From assembly GCA_019454915.1 (NCBI GenBank), contig JACFNM010000030.1:1-19471 (forward strand): a stretch of DNA of 19,471 nucleotides, in the 5' to 3' direction. The stretch comes from Chitinophagaceae bacterium. Its GTDB lineage: Bacteria > Bacteroidota > Bacteroidia > Chitinophagales > Chitinophagaceae. Below the pieces are notes generated by a model that saw only the letters and a list, made by a program, of their open reading frames with translations, ran no database searches and was not told where the DNA came from. Shown here one piece after another: positions 13,763 to 19,471 of this stretch. The translations under genes and the position numbers were made by a program. Position 1 is the stretch's first letter, and every line of letters starts with the position of its first letter.

Positions 13763-14428
13763 TTATCTTTCTGCTGCCAGCGTATTGGTAATGGAATTTT
13801 CATTTTCGCGATGGTAGACGTAGGTTGGCAGTTCAATTTTTACAATGTTAGCTTTTATTTGTTTTGCTCTGTCCAGAAACTCGGCATCATCTCCTAACCT
13901 GACCGGATTGAAGCCATGCAGGCGATGCGCCAGTTCGTTCCGGATAAAAAAGGTGCCGCCGATGGCGCAATCTTTAACATGAACCATCCCTCCCTTATTG
14001 AACCGGTCGGGCACATAGGGACTTCCAATTACTTCCACTCCGCCATGCAGCAGGTCAATCTCCGGGTGCTTAATTAAAATTTGTTTCCTTTCAGAGAGAT
14101 GATTTGGGTGATATTCGTCATCGGAGTCGAGAAAGGTGATGTATTTGCCTGCGGCCAGGAAGATACCTGCGTTTTTTGCCTGTACATAGCCTTTGTTGTT
14201 TTGCCGGTAATAAGAAATCCGATATGCTGACGTTAGAAAAGACGCTATTCCTTCACTGGTACCATCCGTACTCCCATCGTCAATAATGATTCCTTCCCAA
14301 TCCGCTTCTATTTGTTGAATCAGGGAATGTAAAGCGCGTTTCAACAGGTTTGTCCTGTTGTAAGTGGTGATAACAATGGAAAAAAATGGTTGGTTGGGTA
14401 ATCTGCTATTACCTCCTTCTGTTTTCAT
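13763..14428 (-). CDS. family 2 glycosyltransferase
   Basis: A 221-residue GT-A enzyme. FSIVITTYNRTNLLKRALHS starts the nucleotide-binding fold, IIIDDGSTDGT binds the nucleotide-sugar, YVQAKNAGIFLAAGKYITFL precedes the D-S-D-D metal site, and GGTFFIRNEL with LGDDAEFLDRA supplies the acceptor-side residues. There is no membrane segment, so it is probably cytoplasmic or peripherally bound. The donor and acceptor cannot be read from sequence. The frame can start at GTG 14437 or ATG 14428; I chose the ATG, which is 29 bases after a TACCTTTG box. It is not in a polysaccharide cluster: neighbours are a DUF488 gene and a deaminase gene. Confidence 0.88.
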   Translation of the reverse strand: MKTEGGNSRLPNQPFFSIVITTYNRTNLLKRALHSLIQQIEADWEGIIIDDGSTDGTSEGIASFLTSAYRISYYRQNNKGYVQAKNAGIFLAAGKYITFLDSDDEYHPNHLSERKQILIKHPEIDLLHGGVEVIGSPYVPDRFNKGGMVHVKDCAIGGTFFIRNELAHRLHGFNPVRLGDDAEFLDRAKQIKANIVKIELPTYVYHRENENSITNTLAAER

Positions 14429-14457
14429 TTTCTGCACATCCCGCGTATTATATATGG

Positions 14458-14465
14458 CAAAGGTA
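14458..14465 (-). promoter_or_regulatory. -7 box (TACCTTTG) for the family 2 glycosyltransferase
   Basis: Exact TAnnTTTG match, 29 bases before ATG 14428 (20 before GTG 14437), in the 63-base gap after the deaminase gene. Confidence 0.5.
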
Positions 14466-14491
14466 CGCGTAAAAAGGGTTCGTTAACGGTA

Positions 14492-14914
14492 TTATCCACC
14501 CGCGTCATCCCATCTTTCAACGACGGGCGGCTTACTCCAGTGCGCCGGCACTTCGCCGGTTGTAAGAACGGGCATGGAAGAAGTGTCACCACCTAAATAT
14601 TCGGAGGCATTTTTATACACCACTCTTCTGATGCGATGAAAACGGATTACGTATGAACACATCACACAAGGCTCGTGCGTAGTGTACAACTCACAATCCG
14701 AAAGGATCCGGTTATGCAGCTTTTGCGTGGCTAACCGGATGGCTTCGATTTCGGCATGACAGGTAATGTCCTGTTTGCTTTTAGACGCTTCCTGCGCTTC
14801 GCTGATGATTATTCCGTTTTGAACAATAACTGCCCCCACGGGCGCTTCTCCTTTTGCAGCAGCTTCCCGTCCCAACGCTTCGCAGCGATGCATCATGACA
14901 TCGTCATCCGTCAT
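14492..14914 (-). CDS. nucleoside/base deaminase, zinc-dependent CDA fold
   Basis: A 140-residue deaminase. The zinc site is TCHAEIEAI (H53, catalytic E55) and EPCVMCSYVI (C83, C86), preceded by APVGAVIVQNG, all typical of the TadA, guanine and cytosine deaminase branch. The C-terminal segment (SMPVLTTGEVPAHWSKPPVV) differs from tRNA adenosine deaminase TadA and looks like stand-alone nucleobase deaminases, so I would not call it TadA. Its ATG overlaps the stop of the AhpD-like gene (ATGA, 14911-14914), showing translational coupling. The product probably acts on purine or pyrimidine bases in salvage; the exact base cannot be told from sequence. Confidence 0.87.
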   Translation of the reverse strand: MTDDDVMMHRCEALGREAAAKGEAPVGAVIVQNGIIISEAQEASKSKQDITCHAEIEAIRLATQKLHNRILSDCELYTTHEPCVMCSYVIRFHRIRRVVYKNASEYLGGDTSSMPVLTTGEVPAHWSKPPVVERWDDAGG

Positions 14915-15252
14915 GCTTTTTCGTTGGCTTCGATTTCGTCCATGGCAAGCGCCGAATGGGCATAAGCCGCACCTGCCCGCATTTCAGCGGCAACCCATAC
15001 CGCTTCCATGATTTCTTCTTTGGAAGCTCCTTTACGCAAGGCCTGGGCAGTATGTGCATGGATGCAATAGGGGCATTGCGTGACATGTGCTACTGCCACG
15101 GCAATCAGTTGTTTCGTTTTTTCAGGCAGGGCTCCTTCTTTGAATACGGTTCTGCTGAAATTCCGCCATACATCTATTATTTCAGGAGCAGCAGCCGCTC
15201 TTTTTTCAGCATTCTCTCTGGTGGCTTCTGCATACAAATGTTCACTTTTCAT
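14911..15252 (-). CDS. carboxymuconolactone decarboxylase / AhpD-like family protein
   Basis: A 113-residue all-helical protein. The redox motif is QCPYCIHAHT (C60, C63, H67), the C-x2-C-x3-H arrangement of AhpD-type alkylhydroperoxidases, followed by RKGASKEEIMEAVWVAAEM. A long charged N-terminal helix (residues 5-30) precedes it. AhpD-like proteins reduce peroxides or act as thiol adaptors; other family members are decarboxylases, but the paired cysteines favour a redox role. It is the first gene of a two-gene unit with the deaminase, sharing the ATGA overlap. No TAnnTTTG box was seen in the 126 bases upstream. Confidence 0.87.
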   Translation of the reverse strand: MKSEHLYAEATRENAEKRAAAAPEIIDVWRNFSRTVFKEGALPEKTKQLIAVAVAHVTQCPYCIHAHTAQALRKGASKEEIMEAVWVAAEMRAGAAYAHSALAMDEIEANEKA

Positions 15253-15378
15253 GATGATGATATTTTATTGATTTGTCAACCGGCCAGATGATTTATCTTT
15301 TCCCGATTCCGTCCTGATAGCCATGAAGAACGAAAACTGTTATCGTGTCGCTGACCCTCGTTGACAAGATATAGTTCT

Positions 15379-15861
15379 TTAATGCTGGCTATCTTCAAAC
15401 ATCTTCGTAGGGATGATATACAGCGGAATAGTACTGTGTCGCAATACTTTTTCAGCTACACTGCCTATCAATATTTTGTTGATCCCTTTCCGGCTGTGCG
15501 TTCCCATCACAATAATATCGGCGTGTATGGCAGCGGCAGCTTCCAGAATACATTCGCCGGTATCGCCCTCTTCTACCAGGGTCTGGATCGAATCATCTCC
15601 GAGGTGGAGCTTTAACTGATCCAGGTAATTTTGAGCGGCTTCCTTGATTTCTTCCACGGGAGTCGTTTCCAAAATATTCAAATCACTGAAGGTGTCAAAC
15701 CCCAAAACGGGAGAATAGCTTCTTGAGGCATAATATACCGCATCGGTAGTTACATGGAGTAAAGTTACCGAAGCGTTCATGGACTTAGCCAGCTTGTAAC
15801 CCGTCTCAGCAATTTGAGGCGCTGTGACGTTATAATCAAGCGCGATTAATATTTTCTTCAT
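15379..15861 (-). CDS. universal stress protein (UspA family)
   Basis: A 160-residue Usp domain. KKILIALDYN and ASVTLLHVTTDA form the first strands, DTGECILEAAAAIHADIIVMG leads to the nucleotide loop, and GTHSRKGINKILIGSVAEKVL (120-140) ends in IPLYIIP. The ATP-binding pattern G-x2-G-x9-G-S is present except that the second Gly is Ser123. A Bacteroidota-type insert with Tyr/Ser-rich sequence lies at 42-62. It follows transketolase by 21 bases on the same strand, with no promoter box between, so the two are likely one operon. Function is probably a stress or metabolic-state response; nucleotide binding is uncertain. Confidence 0.9.
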   Translation of the reverse strand: MKKILIALDYNVTAPQIAETGYKLAKSMNASVTLLHVTTDAVYYASRSYSPVLGFDTFSDLNILETTPVEEIKEAAQNYLDQLKLHLGDDSIQTLVEEGDTGECILEAAAAIHADIIVMGTHSRKGINKILIGSVAEKVLRHSTIPLYIIPTKMFEDSQH

Positions 15862-15882
15862 TACTTATTTCTTTATTTTCTT

Positions 15883-17883
15883 CTATTTTTTTAATAGTGC
15901 CTTTGCTTTTTCAATCACGTTCTCAACCGAAAAACCATATTCCTTCATAATCTGAGGCCCGGGTGCTGATTCCCCGAATTGAGAAATGGCTATCATTCCG
16001 CCTTCTTCGGTGATATATTTATCCCAGCCCAGGGGAGAGCCTGCTTCCACGGCGAGCCGTTTGCGTATCTGACCGGGTAATACTTTTTCCCTGTATGCCT
16101 TGTCCTGCTTTTCAAAAAGTTCCCAGGATGGAAAGCTTACAACCCTTGCGAGGATGGACTCCTGTTTTAACTTTTCCTGGGCTTCTATCAGCAGGTGTAC
16201 TTCACTGCCGGTGCCCATCAAAATAATCTGGGGTTCTCCCTCACAATCGGAAAGAATATAGGCGCCTTTTTCAAGCGCAGAGGCTTTTGTATATAGGTTT
16301 TGATCAATGGCGGGTAAATTTTGCCGGGTAAGAATGATGGCTACCGGCCCACCCTGATGGTTTAGCGCCGTCCGCCATGCGTGTACCGTTTCATTGGCAT
16401 CAGCCGGACGGATGATGGTCATATTGGGCACCGAACGGAGACCCGCCAATTGTTCTATGGGCTGATGCGTGGTTCCGTCTTCACCAAGGGCAATGCTATC
16501 ATGAGTATACACAAAAATGGGACGTATCTTCATGATAGCGGCGAGGCGTACAGGCGGACGCATGTAATCATAGAAAATCAGGAAAGTGGCGCCGTAAGGA
16601 ATGATTCCTTTGGTCAGTGCCATGCCATTTAATATAGCCCCCATGCCGTGTTCCCTGATGCCAAAGTGAAGGTTCCTCCCGCTATGATCGGAATCACTAA
16701 AAGAGGTATAGCCGTTTAAAAAAGTGTCGGTGGATGGCGCCAGGTCGGCAGACCCGCCGATCATTAACGGTAACTTATCAGCGATAGCATTTAGCGTAGC
16801 GCCCGAAGCTTTCCGGGTAGCAACACCTTTTTTGTCTGGCTGGAAAACGGGTAAATCTTTATCCCACCCCTCGGGTAGTTTGCCGCTGCTGAATGTTTCA
16901 TATTCTGCTGCTTCCGCAGGATATTTTTGCTTGTAGGATTGATACAGGTTATCCCATTCTTTTTCCGATTGTTGTCCTTTGCCGCCTTTTTCCATGTAAA
17001 ATTTTTCGACGTCTTCGGGAACGTAGAATTTCTTTTCGGGGTCAAAGCCCAAGTTTTTCTTAACCAGGATCAGTTCGTCTTCTCCTAACGGGGCGCCGTG
17101 GGCGGCTGCGGTATTCACTTTGTTCGGACTGCCGTAGCCTATTTGCGTCCGCACACAGATCAGCGAGGGCTGGTCAACAGCTTTTTTGGCATTTTCTATA
17201 GCCGCTTTAATACCGGCGATATCGTTTCCATCTTCCACAGTCTGCACGTGCCATCCATACGATTTGAATCGTTCCGGAACATTTTCTGAAAACGCGAGAT
17301 CGGTATTTCCCTCAATCGTAATTCTGTTATCATCGTACAGGTAAACAATCTTGCCCAGCTTAAGGTGCCCGGCCACCGAAGCTGCTTCAGAGGCCACACC
17401 TTCCATCAGGTCACCGTCGCTGCAAATTGCATAAATATGATAATCGAAGAGAGAAAAGCCGGGTTTGTTATAGCGTGAAGCGAGATATTGTTGTGCGATG
17501 GCCATCCCAACCCCGTTGGCAAAGCCCTGTCCCAGCGGACCGGTTGTAACCTCAACGCCCGGGCACAGTCCGTATTCCGGATGGCCTGCCGTCTTACTAT
17601 GAAGCTGCCTGAAATTTTTGATATCCTCCATAGTGACATCGTAACCGGTTAAGTGCAGGATGCTATATTGCAACATACAGGCGTGACCGCAGGAAAGAAT
17701 GAACCTGTCCCGGTTTGCCCAGTCGGGATTCTTTGGGTTATAGTGCATGATATCCGACCAGAGGACGTGGGCTATAGGCGCCAATCCCATTGGCGTACCG
17801 GGATGTCCGGAGTTAGCTTTCTGTACTGCATCGGCGGATAAAATGCGAATTGTGTTAATCGCTTTTGACTCTAATGAATTCAT
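15883..17883 (-). CDS. tkt: transketolase
   Basis: A full-length 666-residue ThDP enzyme moving two-carbon ketol units between sugar phosphates in the pentose phosphate pathway. The N-terminal PP domain has NSGHPGTPMGLAP (H27), GPLGQGFANGVGMA (115-128) and the ThDP motif CSDGDLMEG through YDDN (154-186). The Pyr domain has LHFGIREHGMGAI with the catalytic Glu, THDSIALGEDGTTHQPIEQL and RPADANET. The C-terminal domain contains AVEAGSPLGWDKYI. Length matches bacterial TktA. The gene is followed by a universal stress protein gene and has a TAAATTTG box about 80 bases upstream, giving a long leader, in a region shared with the divergent cupin gene. Confidence 0.96.
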   Translation of the reverse strand: MNSLESKAINTIRILSADAVQKANSGHPGTPMGLAPIAHVLWSDIMHYNPKNPDWANRDRFILSCGHACMLQYSILHLTGYDVTMEDIKNFRQLHSKTAGHPEYGLCPGVEVTTGPLGQGFANGVGMAIAQQYLASRYNKPGFSLFDYHIYAICSDGDLMEGVASEAASVAGHLKLGKIVYLYDDNRITIEGNTDLAFSENVPERFKSYGWHVQTVEDGNDIAGIKAAIENAKKAVDQPSLICVRTQIGYGSPNKVNTAAAHGAPLGEDELILVKKNLGFDPEKKFYVPEDVEKFYMEKGGKGQQSEKEWDNLYQSYKQKYPAEAAEYETFSSGKLPEGWDKDLPVFQPDKKGVATRKASGATLNAIADKLPLMIGGSADLAPSTDTFLNGYTSFSDSDHSGRNLHFGIREHGMGAILNGMALTKGIIPYGATFLIFYDYMRPPVRLAAIMKIRPIFVYTHDSIALGEDGTTHQPIEQLAGLRSVPNMTIIRPADANETVHAWRTALNHQGGPVAIILTRQNLPAIDQNLYTKASALEKGAYILSDCEGEPQIILMGTGSEVHLLIEAQEKLKQESILARVVSFPSWELFEKQDKAYREKVLPGQIRKRLAVEAGSPLGWDKYITEEGGMIAISQFGESAPGPQIMKEYGFSVENVIEKAKALLKK

Positions 17884-17963
17884 TATAAAATTGATTTTAA
17901 TTTTTCTGAAAAATAGACTTCAGAAAAGAGGAGTTCTTTTCAGGAAAGTTAGTATTTCTTATG

Positions 17964-17971
17964 CAAATTTA
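17964..17971 (-). promoter_or_regulatory. -7 box (TAAATTTG) for transketolase
   Basis: Exact TAnnTTTG match on the minus strand, 80 bases before the ATG at 17883. It lies about 20 bases from a near-consensus box facing the cupin gene. Confidence 0.45.
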
Positions 17972-17991
17972 TTAACTTCCTTGAAATACTG

Positions 17992-17999
17992 TATCTTTA
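17992..17999 (+). promoter_or_regulatory. near-consensus -7 box (TATCTTTA) for the cupin gene
   Basis: Matches TAnnTTTG except the last base, ending 22 bases before the ATG at 18022. Divergent from and close to the transketolase box. Confidence 0.35.
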
Positions 18000-18021
18000 G
18001 GAGCCTATTCAAATAAAAAAC

Positions 18022-18423
18022 ATGGAAGAGAAGTACAACATTTCCACTGACCAGCGGCCGGAAGGTGAAAGGGTATTGGATGCGCCAATGGTACAAATTG
18101 ATATTCCGGGTTTCGTGGAGCAGATAAAAAGTGAACCTGCCTGGAAAACGAGCGATCGTAACGCGATTACCGTTTTCAAAACGGACGGACTGAGGATCGT
18201 TTTGGTGGCCCTGCATAAGGAGGCTGTACTGAGCGAACATTCTGCCGCAGGAATTCTGAGCCTGCATGTATTAGAGGGCGAAATTAAATTTGAATCTCAA
18301 AATAAATCCGTGAATTTAAGACAGGGTCACATGGTTACCTTGCATAAAGGATTAGCTCATGCAGTAACTGCCATTGAGGAATCTGTGTTTATTCTTTCTC
18401 TTTCTACTTCTGCATCAAGATGA
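18022..18423 (+). CDS. cupin-fold small protein
   Basis: A 133-residue single-domain cupin. The barrel runs from about 48 to 127: ITVFKTDGLRIVLVALHKEA, a turn with HSAAGILSLHVLEGEIKFES, the LRQGHMVTLHKGLAHAV turn (102-114) and the closing strand SVFILSLST. H73, H82, H108 and H113 could ligate a metal, but the textbook G-x5-H-x-H-x3-4-E-x6-G motif is not intact. The N-terminal 45 residues (ending VDA-type start with APMVQIDIPGFVEQIKSEP) are an extension of unknown role. Function is unknown. It is divergent from transketolase and 36 bases ahead of a glycosyltransferase gene on the same strand. Confidence 0.8.
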   Translation: MEEKYNISTDQRPEGERVLDAPMVQIDIPGFVEQIKSEPAWKTSDRNAITVFKTDGLRIVLVALHKEAVLSEHSAAGILSLHVLEGEIKFESQNKSVNLRQGHMVTLHKGLAHAVTAIEESVFILSLSTSASR

Positions 18424-18451
18424 ACGTTGTGCTGAAAGCCGGTAATACCAC

Positions 18452-18457
18452 GGGGAG
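18452..18457 (+). promoter_or_regulatory. Shine-Dalgarno-like GGGGAG before the GT-B gene
   Basis: GGGGAG stands 2-3 bases before the ATG at 18460 and is the clearest purine-rich ribosome site in the window. The spacing is shorter than ideal. Confidence 0.35.
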
Positions 18458-18459
18458 TC

Positions 18460-19374
18460 ATGACTATTGCCTTCGTTCATAACGGGATTTCTTTTCTACC
18501 TGAGGTTGATGCCTATATTTCTTATTTCCGGAATTATCCCGAAATAAAAACGATGGTATTGAAAGCTGCAGAAGTACGTGAGGCAAAAGCGCACGTTGAA
18601 TGGCATTTTCTCGGGACGCATTTTAAGCGTTCGGAAGGCTCTGTCCTTATACACGAATACGCTTCTGCTTCCATTGCTCCTTTTGCAGGACTTAAAAATA
18701 CTATTAAAAGACGGTTTAATTGTGTTCCTGACTATCGCATTTTTTCTAATGAGTATGTGAGAGATCAATTTTCGTTTAATGACGAAATTGGTTATGGCTT
18801 CAGGAGCCACGGAGTAACACGCAATGCCCTGATGACTTCGCATGACGCTCAAAAGGATTATGATTTTATCTACGTAGGAAATATAGCCAAAGAAAGAAGA
18901 CTCGATGGTTTGTTTGATTGTTTTGCTGAGGGTAGGATGAAAGGCAGACGTTTACTCGTCCTGAGCGATCATTATGGCGATTTGCAGAAGAAATTTTCTC
19001 CGTACCCGAATATTCACTTTCAGGGTCCGGTACGTTTTGACGAAGTCTATAAGTATATTGTCCGGGCAAAATATGCTTTTAACTATATTCCGAATCGGGA
19101 ACCATTTAACAAGCAGGTTCCTTCCAAGTTTTTAGATTATGCTGCCTGTGATATTCCTGTCGTCACAACGGACTACGAATGGATTCGAAAATTTGAACAA
19201 CGTTATGGAGGGAAATATTTCTACCTCAATGAGGATCTTTCCAATTTAGATTGGGATGAGATCAGTCATTTCGAATTTAGTACACCGGATTTGACCGGCT
19301 GGTACTGGGAAAAACAAATAGAAGGTTCAGGTGTGATACAGTTTCTACAAAAGGAATATCCGGAGATATTTTAA
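18460..19374 (+). CDS. GT-B (GT4-like) glycosyltransferase
   Basis: A 304-residue protein. The N-terminal half is divergent (MTIAFVHNGISFLPEVDAYI; then FLGTHFKRSEGSVLIHEYAS, CVPDYRIFSNEYVRDQF). The C-terminal half is recognisable: DYDFIYVGNIAKERRLDGL (133-151) opens the donor domain, RRLLVLSDHYGD and PNIHFQGPVRFDEVYKYI follow, and PFNKQVPSKFLDYAACDIPV (215-234) with TTDYEW is the conserved donor-site loop, with K223 and the aligned E-x7-E region partly replaced. This matches GT4-type enzymes that add sugars to lipids or glycans. It is shorter than most GT4 proteins (350-400) because the acceptor domain is small. Substrates are unknown. It follows the cupin gene by 36 bases. Confidence 0.78.
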   Translation: MTIAFVHNGISFLPEVDAYISYFRNYPEIKTMVLKAAEVREAKAHVEWHFLGTHFKRSEGSVLIHEYASASIAPFAGLKNTIKRRFNCVPDYRIFSNEYVRDQFSFNDEIGYGFRSHGVTRNALMTSHDAQKDYDFIYVGNIAKERRLDGLFDCFAEGRMKGRRLLVLSDHYGDLQKKFSPYPNIHFQGPVRFDEVYKYIVRAKYAFNYIPNREPFNKQVPSKFLDYAACDIPVVTTDYEWIRKFEQRYGGKYFYLNEDLSNLDWDEISHFEFSTPDLTGWYWEKQIEGSGVIQFLQKEYPEIF

Positions 19375-19471
19375 GATCTTCGGGAATGAATAGATTCTTT
19401 CTATGGGTGAAAGCAGCGTAGTTATGGTAAATTTTTGTTCAAACGGTTTATATGTTTAAGCGATTGTTATT

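Noticed and set aside
14466..14491. Palindrome GTTAACG followed by T-rich DNA after the deaminase gene
   Set aside because: The stem is short and AT-rich, so a terminator cannot be supported.
18420..18482. ATG overlapping the cupin stop, encoding about 20 residues (MNVVLKAGNTTGSHDYCLRS)
   Set aside because: Very short, out of frame with the following glycosyltransferase gene, which has its own GGGGAG site; at most a coupling leader frame.
19452..19471. Possible start of another gene (ATG then F-K-R-L-L) at the right edge
   Set aside because: Only six codons are visible; too short to support a call.

Overview
The window looks like chromosomal DNA of a Bacteroidota bacterium, most likely Chitinophagaceae or a close relative. 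The reasons are Bacteroidota-type -7 promoter boxes (TAnnTTTG) close to many start codons, few clear Shine-Dalgarno sequences, a DUF6089-like outer-membrane barrel, a secreted protein resembling the GldM C-terminal domain, the N-terminus of a carboxypeptidase-regulatory-domain protein of the TonB-receptor type, and a GH95 fucosidase. There is no integrase, transposase, tRNA, rRNA or CRISPR array that I can see. No stretch over about 300 bases lacks a gene.

Layout. 1-181 (-) is the start of an exported regulatory-domain protein cut by the window edge. 393-851 (-) is a small secreted GldM-C-like protein, and 977-1633 (-) is an HxpB/YniC-like HAD phosphatase. 1783-2520 (+) is a PlsC-type acyltransferase with unusual catalytic motifs. 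It converges on an acyl-CoA thioesterase (2528-3046, -), which lies downstream of a possible 31-residue membrane peptide and a DUF6089-like barrel (3214-4197, -). 4332-6066 (-) holds rarA followed by an elaA-like acetyltransferase gene broken by an in-frame TAA. Divergent from rarA is a lone contractile tail-sheath gene (6216-7643, +).

The middle is a fucose locus. An exported GH95 alpha-L-fucosidase (7812-10220, +) abuts, stop to stop, a convergent L-fuconate dehydratase (10221-11519, -), whose catalytic residues fall at the same positions as I recall for the characterised Xanthomonas enzyme. Upstream of the dehydratase on the same strand are an isocitrate lyase/PEP mutase superfamily enzyme, a four-cysteine uracil-DNA glycosylase-like protein, a DUF488 protein and a family 2 glycosyltransferase. 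The enzymes between free fucose and fuconate, and those after dehydration, are not in the window.

The right part is mostly housekeeping or stress-related: a nucleoside deaminase translationally coupled to an AhpD-like carboxymuconolactone decarboxylase family protein, a universal stress protein downstream of transketolase, and, divergent from transketolase, a cupin gene followed by a GT-B glycosyltransferase.

The points most worth a second look are the nonsense codon in the elaA-like gene, the sheath gene without partners, the lyase-family enzyme next to fuconate dehydratase, the altered acyltransferase motifs, and promoter boxes that correct several start codons and imply leaderless or nearly leaderless mRNAs. 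I did not find a clearly new multi-gene system.
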